DNA from: Hyphomicrobiales bacterium
GTDB taxonomy: Bacteria > Pseudomonadota > Alphaproteobacteria > Rhizobiales > Rhizobiaceae
Assembly (NCBI GenBank): GCA_024244645.1
Contig: JAAEOH010000239.1
Coordinates: 1 to 64,000 of the forward strand
Direction of reading: 5' to 3'
DNA: 64,000 nt
Position 1 is the stretch's first letter; every line of letters starts with the position of its first letter. The notes under the pieces were generated by a model, which worked only from the letters and a program-made list of their open reading frames with translations, did no database searches and was not told where the DNA came from. Made by a program: the position numbers and the translations under genes. Below are positions 22,285 to 33,938 of this stretch, piece after piece.

Positions 22285-23440
22285 ATGAGCGGTTTTTTTG
22301 AAACGCACAAGGCAACATTGGGCAAGGCCCTCGAAGTTGCCCTTTCACGGGACTACTGGTCTCCCTACCCCGAGGTTGCAAGCGGCAAGATCTACGGCGA
22401 AACGGCCAAGGATGGCGGAATGCAGGCATTCAAATCCGCGCTTGGAAAAGAATATGCATTAGAAGGCCATCCGGACGACGGATCCAGCGTCGGCAGGGAA
22501 GCCTCGCCCTATGGTCTTGAGTTGAATATCAAATATCCGAATGCCTCCCTCGCCCAGCTCCTGGAGGCCTCCAAGGCGGTCGCGGATGGCTGGAGGAATG
22601 CATCGATCGAGGACCGTGTTGGCGTGTGCCTTGAGATACTCGACCGGCTGAACAAACGCAGTTTCGAAATGGCCAATGCCGTTTCACACACAACCGGACA
22701 GGCCTTCATGATGGCTTTCCAGGCCGGTGGGCCGCATGCCCAGGACCGCGGCCTCGAAGCCGTCACCTATGCCTATGCGGAAATGACCCGCACACTGGCC
22801 TCGGCAATTTGGACAAAACCCCAGGGCAAACACGATCCGCTGGTTCTTGAAAAGCGCTTCCGCGTGGTTCCGCGTGGTATTGCCCTTGTCATCGGCTGCG
22901 CCACCTTCCCTACCTGGAATTCATACCCGGGACTGTTCGCCAGCCTTGCCACCGGCAACACAGTCATCATCAAACCGCATCCGGGCGCGATCCTGCCGCT
23001 TGCACTGACCGTCAAAATCGGCCGCGAAGTTCTGGCCGAAGCCGGATTCGATCCGAACGCACTCCTGCTTGCTGTCGATGAATCCGGATCGCAAATTACC
23101 AAGGATCTGGTCACCGACCCCGCCGTGCGCATTATCGATTTCACCGGATCCAACGCCTTTGGAAGCTGGGTGCGAAAAAATGCCGGCGAGACGACCCAGG
23201 TCTACACCGAAGAGGCGGGCGTCAATTCCATCGTCATAGCCTCCACTGACAATTTCCGTGGCATGCGCCCCAACATTGCCTTCTCGCTGTCGCTTTACAG
23301 CGGCCAGATGTGCACCGCGCCGCAGAACATCTACGTGCCGGCGGACGGCATCCAGACCGAAGACGGACACAAGAGCTTCGATGAGGTCGCCGACGGCATC
23401 AAGGTAGCTGTCGACAAGCTGCTCGGTGATCCGACGCGTG
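22285..23440 (+). pseudogene. paaN: Phenylacetic acid degradation protein PaaN (aldehyde dehydrogenase), 3' end missing
   Basis: MSGFFETHKATLGKALEVALSRDYWSPYPEVASGKIYGE...YSGQMCTAPQNIYVPADGIQ...DKLLGDPTRA; the sequence then becomes the antisense of another gene. Confidence 0.88.
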
Positions 23441-23739
23441 CTCGACTTCGCCGTTGACGCCGACCACCGCCGCCTTGCCGTAGCCTTCGACCGCGGCGCC
23501 CGATCCCGCCGCAGCGATGATCATGCCGGTCAGCAATTCGCCGAGACCCGGCGCAGCATCCTGAATGCCTGCCTGAGGTCTTCTACGAAGCCCTTGCCGG
23601 CCCAGGGGCTTGTCACCACGGCAGCAGCCGCAACCATCAACAGCGGCTGCGGCGCATGCCTGCCGCCCTCGACCAGGGTTTTTTCAACATGAAGGAGCGT
23701 TTTTCTGAGTTCTGCGGGCATCGGATTCACCAATTTCAA
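23440..23739 (-). pseudogene. Amino acid synthesis (AA_synth, PF06684-like) protein, N-terminal fragment with a frameshift
   Basis: Minus strand reads MKLVNPMPAELRKTLLHVEKTLVEGGRHAPQPLLMVAAAAVVTSPWAGKGFVEDLRQ, then in another frame GIQDAAPGLGELLTGMIIAAAGSGAAVEGYGKAAVVGVNGEVEH up to the paaN junction. Confidence 0.8.
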
Positions 23740-23751
23740 ATATGTTGTTAA

Positions 23752-23765
23752 TATGGTATACCATA
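23752..23765. promoter_or_regulatory. Perfect 14-bp palindrome TATGGTATACCATA; candidate GntR/FadR-type operator
   Basis: Exact palindrome in the divergent promoter between the AA_synth fragment and the GntR gene; contains the TGGTATACCA core. Confidence 0.75.
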
Positions 23766-23828
23766 ATACGATATGTCAATCGTTGTTTTTGACGGATTTT
23801 AAGGCTATCAAGGGAAAAAGGAGCCGAA

Positions 23829-24521
23829 ATGAACGATTTGAGCGGCCTGAAAATCACCAAACCGCCCTCCACTCTGAGGGAGATTGCGCTCGAAAAAATG
23901 CGCGACGCCATCATTGGCGGACTATTCGAGCCCGGGCAAAGACTTGTCGAACGAACATTGTGCGAACAGATGGGCGTCAGCCGCACTGTCATCCGCGAAG
24001 TAATCCGGCATCTGGAATCGGAAGGCCTTGTCGACGTCATCGCCAATCAGGGGCCTGCAGTCGCCAGGCTCGATTGGGATACCGCCCGACAGATCTACGA
24101 TATTCGCGCGCAACTGGAATCAGAAGCAGCGGCAGCCTGCGCCACCAATATCGGCACCGCCGACCTGGACGCGTTGCGCGAGGCGCTTGAAGAGCTGGAA
24201 TCCGAATCCCACAGCGATGACGCCACTTCCCTGCTTAAGGCGACCACCGATTTTTATCGCACCATTTTCATCGCGGCCGGTCACGGTATCGCCTGGGAGA
24301 TTGTCGATCGCCTGAACGGACGCATCAGCCGGCTGCGTGTTCTCACATTGAGCACCGGCGACCGTTTGAACACCGGCCCGAAACGCATGCGTGAGATCTA
24401 TCAGGCCATCGCCGAGCGCAAACCCCACGAAGCCGCAGCCGCCTGCCGGACCCATCTGCAGGAAGCCCGGAAAATTGCACACGCAATATTGACGGACGAC
24501 TCCGGCGTCGAAGCTGAGTAG
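23829..24521 (+). CDS. GntR family transcriptional regulator (FCD/FadR type)
   Basis: REIALEKMRDAIIGGLFEPGQRLVERTLCEQMGVSRTVIREVIRHLESEGLV plus C-terminal FCD-like helical domain. Confidence 0.93.
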   Translation: MNDLSGLKITKPPSTLREIALEKMRDAIIGGLFEPGQRLVERTLCEQMGVSRTVIREVIRHLESEGLVDVIANQGPAVARLDWDTARQIYDIRAQLESEAAAACATNIGTADLDALREALEELESESHSDDATSLLKATTDFYRTIFIAAGHGIAWEIVDRLNGRISRLRVLTLSTGDRLNTGPKRMREIYQAIAERKPHEAAAACRTHLQEARKIAHAILTDDSGVEAE

Positions 24522-24625
24522 ACCGTCAACACAACTTCCGTTTGAAAATGTGAATGGTGCAATGACCCGAACTGCTGTCTATTCGATAAACAGATCGTGG
24601 GCGAAATCTATTCCAGGAGAAACTG

Positions 24626-26576
24626 ATGACAATGCGCGCTGTAAACATGCGGTATGCGGCTCCAATACTTGTGCTGACTCTATTGTCATCTCAGGCCGCG
24701 CGCGGGGATGATTACATCGTAGATACGGCAACGACCGTAACAAACGGATCGCCATCCAATGTCCTGGACGCCTATGACAGCCTGACCATCACTGAAACCG
24801 GATCCATAGCAACCACCTCCACATCAGCCGTATACACAACTGGAACCGGAAACCGGGCGGAAAACAGCGGAGCTCTTTCAACCATGGACGACAATGCAAT
24901 CGTCGTATATCTCGACGGTCTCGACAATACATTCATCAACCACGGCACCATAACATCGCAGGGCGAGTGGGCCATGGGTATACAGATGAATTTCGGACAC
25001 AACACGATAGTGCATACTGGCACCATCGTGACGTCCGGGGAGCATTCGGGCGGCATTGAAGCCTTTGATGGCTTCAACACCATTCATGTCGCACGTAGCG
25101 CAAGCATTATGACCCAGGCGAAAGACGCCGATGCCATCTTTGCGGACACCGGCAATATCGAAATCATCCTGGACGGCACTATTATCACCGATGGTGATGA
25201 ATCCCGCGGCATAGAACTCGAAGGCAGCAACAACACAGTCGTTGTCAATTCCGGTGCATCAATTTTCATGCACGGTGGGACAACCAGGGCAATCTATTTT
25301 TTAGGACCCGAATAATTCGGCAACGATCGCGGGCACGATCATCGTCGATGACGGCAATGCTGTGCAGTTCGACAGTGATTTCGGCGAACTGACGATTTTG
25401 GCCGGCACTATCATCTATGGCGGTTTGACATTCGATTTTACGAAAAATTCGATTGTCAATTTTGGTCCCGGCCTGAACGCTTCTTTCATTTTCGATGGCG
25501 TGCCCGACACGATCAACGCGGCCGGCCGGCCGTTTTGTACATTCCCCAACGAAGTGGTGACGATCTTCGATCTAACCGGATTTGCCGCCGTACCGAATGC
25601 GCTCAATGACATGACCGGCGCCATCGCCAGCGCCCTTGAAGAGCGCATGTATGGGAGGCGCGGACGCCAGGGCTCTCAGACATTTTCCATGGCTGGCGCC
25701 AATGGCAACTACAGAATACAGGATAACGGCGGCTGGGCGACCCTTACAGGCGGCTATCGTAACCAGGACGCAACCAGCACAACATCGGCCTATGACAATC
25801 TTCTCGGCGGGATCATCGGTGGCTTCGACAGGGAAAACTCTGAAAATGTGTCATCCGGTTTTTTCGGCGGCTATTCCTACGGCCGCGTCCGCTCATCCGG
25901 CGGCGTAGCCAAGACTGAAACGCAAAGTATCTTTGGCGGTGGGTATGCCAGCTATTCCGGCGACACATTACTGGTGGATTTTTCGACAACCATCGGTGCG
26001 ACCATCAATCAGAATGATCGCCTTGGGACAAACAATACAGTCATCGGCGGCGTTGTGACCAACAGCGCCGATTACAATGTCTGGTTCGTCAGCCCGTCCC
26101 TGACGATCGGTCCTGCAAAGCCCGTCTTTGCCAATGTGACACCAAGTGTGCGCCTTCGTTATTCGGCATTGTTCCTCAACGGATACACGGAGACTGAGAC
26201 CGGGTCCGCCCTTGCGGGGACACAGTCCGCACTGACCGTCGGCGATCGCACAGTTCAGGTTGGGGAAATTCGTGGGCAACTTGCATATCAGATGGAACAA
26301 CGCAAATCACCAAACGGAGTGCTGGACGCACGGCTGCGCGTCGGTGTTGACGGCATTTTTAACTAGGGAGACAGTGTCGATGCCGCGCTTGCCGGCCAGT
26401 CGATAACCTTCACCTCCGGCGCCGACGATGCGGTAGCCCGCGGATTTGTGGGTGGCGATATGGCGTTCACCTCGAATGGGGGCAACGTCAGATACATCGC
26501 CGGCTTCGAAGTCGGCTATGGTACCGACAACGCCTTTGTCGGTGAAGCCAATATCGGCGTGAGCCGGCAATTCTAG
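24626..26576 (+). pseudogene. Autotransporter with outer-membrane beta-barrel, disrupted by a frameshift (about 25307) and an in-frame TAG (26364-26366)
   Basis: ORF 24626-25315 is a beta-helical passenger (GTIVTSGEHSGGIEAFDGFNTIHV...). Removing one C at 25307-25309 gives ...YFLGPNNSATIAGTIIVDDGNAVQFDSDF..., joining ORF 25362-26366 (barrel). After TAG at 26364 the same frame continues for 69 aa to ...GEANIGVSRQF with a terminal Phe. Confidence 0.82.
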
Positions 26577-26818
26577 TCTTCACCGCTGCATTCTAAACAT
26601 TAGTTCGTGCGTATCGACGCGCGGTGGCTCACGATGCCAGGACGGGCATCGCGAATGGATGCCTGTCCTGAAACAACTGAAACATCCAACAACAATTGAA
26701 ACACTGTGCCCCCTTTCCGACACCGGACTGAAAGGCGGCGGTCCCAAATTTCGATCAGATAAGCCGCAACGGCCTATCGCATGCGACACAAACAGCGATT
26801 GATATTGAGGACAATCTA

Positions 26819-27391
26819 ATGACACAGGCGACAATGGAAAAAGTCACGGAAGTAAACAACGGCGTTAACGTCGAGGCACTCCTGGGTGCTCGTGAAGCCC
26901 TGGAAGCAACGCCCGAAGCCGCGCAGTTCAAATGGCGCACGACGTGTGAATGGGTAAACGGCACGCACAGCCGTTCGACAATCGGCGGCTTCTTTGGCCT
27001 CGGTGAAGAACAGGGACGTTCCAATTCCTTCACGGTCGAAGCCGACCACCCGGAACAGTTTGCAGCCGAAGACAATGCCCCTACCCCGGCCGAACTGGCA
27101 CTGACGGGCCTTGCAAGTTGCCTGATGGGCGGTGTTGCCGCCGTCGCTCAGCACCGTGGCATTCAGTTGTATTCGGTAAAGGCCACTGTTGAAGGCGATA
27201 TGGATCTCCAGGGCATCCTGGGCATCGATGACGAAGTCCGCAACGGCTTCGGAACGATCCATGTGACATTCGATGTGAATGCCGACGCGACCGAAGCTGA
27301 AATCAAGGCACTGGTAGCCCAGTCGCAAAAGCGGTCTGCCGTCTTCGACGCCATCACCAATCCGACAAACGTCATTGTCGAAGTCAACTAA
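26819..27391 (+). CDS. OsmC family protein
   Basis: PTPAELALTGLASCLMGGVAAVAQHRGIQLYSVKATVEGDMDLQG. Confidence 0.88.
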   Translation: MTQATMEKVTEVNNGVNVEALLGAREALEATPEAAQFKWRTTCEWVNGTHSRSTIGGFFGLGEEQGRSNSFTVEADHPEQFAAEDNAPTPAELALTGLASCLMGGVAAVAQHRGIQLYSVKATVEGDMDLQGILGIDDEVRNGFGTIHVTFDVNADATEAEIKALVAQSQKRSAVFDAITNPTNVIVEVN

Positions 27392-27418
27392 GCTGTTGAG
27401 AAAAAGGGAGCAAGTGTC

Positions 27419-28666
27419 GTGAAATACGCAACGACTGTCATCATTGGCGCTGGCCAGACCGGGCTTGCCATGAGCCACCAACTGTCGCAGCGCTCCATCG
27501 ACCATGTGTTGCTGGAGCGCGGCGAAGTGGCCAATTCCTGGCGCAAGGAGCGCTGGGATTCACTCACCCTCTTAACACCCAACTGGCAAGCCCGTTTACC
27601 CGGCTATAGCTACGGGGGCGACAATCCCGACGGCTATATGGACATGCCGGCCGTCATCGATTTTCTCGATGGCTATGCCAGGCACGTCGAAGCCCCGGTT
27701 GAAACCAACACCACGGTTGAGAACGTGCGCCCGAGTGAAGACGGTTATGTCGTCTCCACGAACCGCGGCAAATGGCGCTGCCGCACCCTGGTCATAGCAT
27801 CGGGCGCCTGCAACATCGCCAATGTTCCTAAACTTGCAGCCGATCTTCCCGATGGTGTCGAATCCCTGACACCGATGCAGTACCGCAATCCGGATCAGCT
27901 TGCCGATGGCGGCGTCCTGGTTGTCGGCGCATCGGCGACCGGCATGCAATTGGCCAAAGAAATCCGACAATCGGGCCATGACGTTATTCTCGCGGCCGGT
28001 GAGCATGTTCGCGCGCCGCGCACCTATCGCGGGCGAGACATCAAATGGTGGATGGATGCCTGCGGCGTCCTTGGCATGACCTATGATGAAGTCGACGACA
28101 TCAAGCGCGCGCGCCGGGCTCCTTCGCTGCAGCTTGCAGGGTCGCCCGAACGGTCAAACCTCGACATGAATGCACTGACGCAAATGGGCATAGATATTGT
28201 CGGCCGCATAGCCGGCATGCGCGACGGAAAGGCACTCTTTTCTGGTTCGCTGGGCAATGTCTGCGCTCTGGCGGATCTGAAAATGAACCGCCTGCTGGAT
28301 ACGATTGACGAATGGATCACCGAAAATGGATTAACCGGTGAGGTCGGTCCCGCAGAACGGTTCGACGACACAAAATTGCCGGAGAAGCCGCGCCTCGAAC
28401 TCGATCTCAAAGCAAGCGGTGTGAAGACCGTTCTTTGGGCCACCGGTTTTCGGCCGGACTATTCCTGGTTGGAGGTTCCCGTGCTCGACCGCAAGGGCCG
28501 CATGATCCACGATGGCGGCGTGACGGACGCGCCTGGCCTCTACGTTATGGGCCTGCCCTTTCTTCGCCGCCGTAAATCAACTCTGATCGACGGCGCCGGC
28601 GACGATGCCAGGGATCTGGCTGAGCATCTCGGCACATTCGTCGGCAAACGGACGATGGCGGCCTGA
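27419..28666 (+). CDS. Flavin-containing monooxygenase / NAD(P)-FAD-dependent oxidoreductase
   Basis: GTG start; VIIGAGQTGLAMSHQL FAD motif; VLVVGASATGMQLAKEI NAD(P) motif; LWATGFRPDYSWL. Confidence 0.88.
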   Translation: MKYATTVIIGAGQTGLAMSHQLSQRSIDHVLLERGEVANSWRKERWDSLTLLTPNWQARLPGYSYGGDNPDGYMDMPAVIDFLDGYARHVEAPVETNTTVENVRPSEDGYVVSTNRGKWRCRTLVIASGACNIANVPKLAADLPDGVESLTPMQYRNPDQLADGGVLVVGASATGMQLAKEIRQSGHDVILAAGEHVRAPRTYRGRDIKWWMDACGVLGMTYDEVDDIKRARRAPSLQLAGSPERSNLDMNALTQMGIDIVGRIAGMRDGKALFSGSLGNVCALADLKMNRLLDTIDEWITENGLTGEVGPAERFDDTKLPEKPRLELDLKASGVKTVLWATGFRPDYSWLEVPVLDRKGRMIHDGGVTDAPGLYVMGLPFLRRRKSTLIDGAGDDARDLAEHLGTFVGKRTMAA

Positions 28667-28691
28667 GGCGTCAAAGGGCACGAGATAAATT

Positions 28692-28720
28692 CGAGCGCGG
28701 CTGAACTCCAGCCGCGCTCG
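28692..28720. terminator. Bidirectional hairpin between convergent monooxygenase and katG
   Basis: Perfect 12-bp stem CGAGCGCGGCTG / CAGCCGCGCTCG with AACTC loop. Confidence 0.7.
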
Positions 28721-28748
28721 CGCGTGTTTTAATCGTGATCGGGCGTAA

Positions 28749-30965
<2,217 letters not shown>

Positions 30966-31297
30966 CTAAGTGCATTGAACGGGTTTCAAGCACGAACCTT
31001 GTTTTTTTGTCGCGAAGCCGAACAGATCCCGGGCCGGCGCGAAGCCATAGAATTAGTTAGGTCAAAGGCCGATTTTTGCCAAGAATATGCCGGGGTGGAT
31101 ATTGTCCTGAAACAAATACGATCCAAGGGCGTCGGCTTTCGCGGATGATCTGGAATTCAATGACAGGCATAGTGTCAGCCGCCGCGATCCGAGGCAATGG
31201 TCAAAATGTCTGTTTCCAATCTCCGCTACAAGTCCTATAGCAAAGCGGTACCATTAGTTTAAGTTGGATTTACTGATCGTAACGATAAGGCGACGTT

Positions 31298-32224
31298 ATG
31301 ATAAACATGACGCTCAAACAGCTGCGATATTTCGATGCGCTGGCGCGGCACGGTCATTTCGGGCGCGCGGCGGATGCGTGTGCGATCTCACAACCTGCCC
31401 TGTCGATGCAGATCAAGGAACTGGAAGAGACGCTTGCGACGGAGCTCTTCGAGCGAGGCGCCCGGCAGATACGACTGACGAGCTTCGGGGAGGAGTTTGC
31501 GGTACGCGCCCGTGATATTTTGCGTTCGGTCAACGAACTTGGAGACATGGCGCGTGCCTCGCAGGACCGGCTAGTGGGGCGGCTGCGGATAGGCGTCATC
31601 CCGACGATCGCACCTTACCTGCTGCCGACAATCATCGGCAATCTCGCCCGCATGCATGACGGCCTTGAAATTCATGTGCGCGAAACGTTGACTGCAAAAC
31701 TCATTCGGGAGCTCACCGATGGCCGGCTCGACACGGCAATCGTTGCCCTGCCCGTTTCCGAACCTTCATTGACCGAGGTCGCCTTGTTTTCCGAGGAGTT
31801 TGTGCTGGTCCGCCCCAGCGAGGACGAGGGAAAGCCGGTACCCAGTCGGGAAACGCTGCGTGAAATGAGACTTCTTCTGCTGGAAGAAGGACACTGTTTT
31901 CGCGATCAGACTCTCTCGTTCTGCAACCTGCGTTCCGCACTGTCACGGGAATTGCTGGATGGCAGCTCCCTGTCCACACTGGTGCAAATGGTCGGCGCCG
32001 GCATCGGTGTCACATTGATCCCCGAAATGGCCGTTTCAGTCGAAACACGCTCGGCATCGGTGTCAGTTGCGCGTTTTAATAAGCCGCAGCCATCGCGCAC
32101 GATCGGTATGATCTGGCGAAAGACCAGCCCCCTGGACTGTCAGCTCTCACTGATTTCTGAAGTCGTTCGCCAGTCGGCCGAGACGCAGCGCCGGCAACAG
32201 AGCGCAAAACCGCCATCACATTGA
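31298..32224 (+). CDS. oxyR: Hydrogen peroxide-inducible LysR-type regulator OxyR
   Basis: LysR HTH; conserved Cys pair GHCFRDQTLSFC; divergent from katG. Confidence 0.92.
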   Translation: MINMTLKQLRYFDALARHGHFGRAADACAISQPALSMQIKELEETLATELFERGARQIRLTSFGEEFAVRARDILRSVNELGDMARASQDRLVGRLRIGVIPTIAPYLLPTIIGNLARMHDGLEIHVRETLTAKLIRELTDGRLDTAIVALPVSEPSLTEVALFSEEFVLVRPSEDEGKPVPSRETLREMRLLLLEEGHCFRDQTLSFCNLRSALSRELLDGSSLSTLVQMVGAGIGVTLIPEMAVSVETRSASVSVARFNKPQPSRTIGMIWRKTSPLDCQLSLISEVVRQSAETQRRQQSAKPPSH

Positions 32225-32247
32225 TCTTGTCAGGCCAACAAGGAAAA

Positions 32248-32273
32248 GCCGGCGCCGATTTCTCGGCACCGGC
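32248..32273 (-). terminator. Candidate hairpin terminator for the DUF1127 gene
   Basis: GCCGGCGCCGA / TCGGCACCGGC (one mismatch) followed by TTTT on the minus strand. Confidence 0.5.
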
Positions 32274-32310
32274 ATCGGATGTTGACGGGAGGTCGTGCAG
32301 GTCAATCCGA

Positions 32311-32556
32311 TCAGCGGTCGGCATCGCGAAATACACCGCGTCCGCTTGAAATTCCGAACGCGACGTCGCCGCGTACGAGGCCGATATCATGCAATTCGAA
32401 ATTTGACATGGACATCAGCATTTCATGTTCACGGCGTGTCCGGCGGGCGGCACGCGCATGGTCGGAGAAAGGGTTCATTCGTTTCCAGGCGGCGCCGGCA
32501 AAGCCCCGGCTTCCTGCAGTTGTGTGATCAACAGAGTGATCAATAATCATAGTCAT
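32311..32556 (-). CDS. DUF1127 domain-containing small protein
   Basis: RRTRREHEMLMSMSNFELHDIGLVRGDV; start uncertain (ORF open to 32634). Confidence 0.8.
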   Translation of the reverse strand: MTMIIDHSVDHTTAGSRGFAGAAWKRMNPFSDHARAARRTRREHEMLMSMSNFELHDIGLVRGDVAFGISSGRGVFRDADR

Positions 32557-32939
32557 AATTCGCTCCATCGGCTCATTATTGCCAGTACAGTCCGGACCAT
32601 CCGTGTTCGCTGGCGGTGTCTTTCGATGAGACAAATCTAAGAGCCGGCCGTTTCAGCCGCATTTCAGAAAACCGGGAACAATGTTTCAGTTGTACCGGCA
32701 GCACATAGCGGTCATTTGCATTTTTATTATTGAATTCAAGTTGTTGCGGAATTTTTACTCTGGCTTCTGAAACAATTGAAACCCCATGGCGCACTCTGTT
32801 CGGCCAATAGCCGCAAACGACAAACCGGATCCAATCCCGTTTTTTGGTGGCTGAGGGCCGAAATACTTCGTTTGCGTGTTGCTCCCGACAAAGTCACCTT
32901 CAAAGGCCATTGCAGCATATGGAAAGGAACTGACGAAAG

Positions 32940-33908
32940 ATGAAGATCGGGTTCATAGGTCTGGGCAATGTCGGCGGCAAACTGTCAGGCAGCCTGCTAC
33001 GCAACGGCTTTGATTTGACGGTGCGTGACGCCGACCGGAATGCAGCCAAACCGCTGCTTGAGGGCGGTGCCACCTGGGCAAATAGCGGCAGGCAGCTTGC
33101 CGAGGAGTGTGACGTGATCATCACATGCCTCCCCTCGCCCGCAATTTCGGCACAGGTGCTGGAAGAACAAGGCGGCGTGCTGGAAGGCATCAGCGACGGC
33201 AAGATCTGGCTGGAAATGTCCACCACCGAAGTTGAAGATGTAAGACGTCTTGGCGCGCTGGTCGAGACACGCGGCGGTATTGCGATGGATTCACCCGTTT
33301 CCGGCGGCTGTCATCGCGCGTCGACCGGCAACATCGCAATCTTTGCCGGTGGCCGCCGCGACGCCTTCGAAAAAGTGCTTCCGCTGTTGGCGACCATGGG
33401 CCGTCAGATCGTCCACACCGGCGGCCTTGGCACCGCTTCGATCCTCAAAGTGATCACCAACTACCTGGCAGGCGTTCAGCTCGTTTCCACGGGTGAAGCC
33501 TTCATGGTCGCCAAACGTGCCGGCATCGATCTCGCCGTTGCCTATGACGCCATCCGGGTTTCATCCGGCAATTCCTTCGTGCATGAAACCGAGGGACAAT
33601 TGATCCTCAACGGCAGCTACAACATCAATTTCACCATGGATCACGAGGTCAAGGATGTCACGCTGTTCGATGATCTCGGCAAATCGCTCGGCGTGCCGCT
33701 GGAACTTTCACCAGTTTGTGTTGCCGCCATGGAAGACGGTCTGCGTCGCTACGGTCCGCGCGTCTGGTCCTCACAGGTCGTCAAGCGACTTGAGGATGAT
33801 TGTGCAGAAGACCTGCGCGCCGGCGGCTTCCCGGCGTACCTGGTGGATTATGAGCCCGAGGGGCGCGGTGCCGAAGTGGTGGTGAAGCACCGCAAGTCCT
33901 TTGACTGA
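32940..33908 (+). CDS. NAD(P)-dependent oxidoreductase, 3-hydroxyisobutyrate dehydrogenase-like
   Basis: MKIGFIGLGNVGGKLSGSLLRNG Rossmann motif; DSPVSGGCHRASTGNIAIFAGG. Confidence 0.9.
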   Translation: MKIGFIGLGNVGGKLSGSLLRNGFDLTVRDADRNAAKPLLEGGATWANSGRQLAEECDVIITCLPSPAISAQVLEEQGGVLEGISDGKIWLEMSTTEVEDVRRLGALVETRGGIAMDSPVSGGCHRASTGNIAIFAGGRRDAFEKVLPLLATMGRQIVHTGGLGTASILKVITNYLAGVQLVSTGEAFMVAKRAGIDLAVAYDAIRVSSGNSFVHETEGQLILNGSYNINFTMDHEVKDVTLFDDLGKSLGVPLELSPVCVAAMEDGLRRYGPRVWSSQVVKRLEDDCAEDLRAGGFPAYLVDYEPEGRGAEVVVKHRKSFD

Positions 33909-33938
33909 AGCCGAACCGTTCGTCCGCACCTGCCGACC

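Noticed and set aside
21293-26366. Amber recoding (read-through of TAG) to explain the in-frame stops in paaI and the autotransporter
   Set aside because: TAG is used as a normal terminal stop nearby (beta-helix gene, moeA, the autotransporter's own end), and other lesions in the same block are frameshifts, so nonsense mutation is simpler
14129-26576. Programmed ribosomal frameshifting in paaC, paaE or the autotransporter
   Set aside because: The sites lack a clear slippery heptamer plus downstream structure; single-base indels in short homopolymers explain them better
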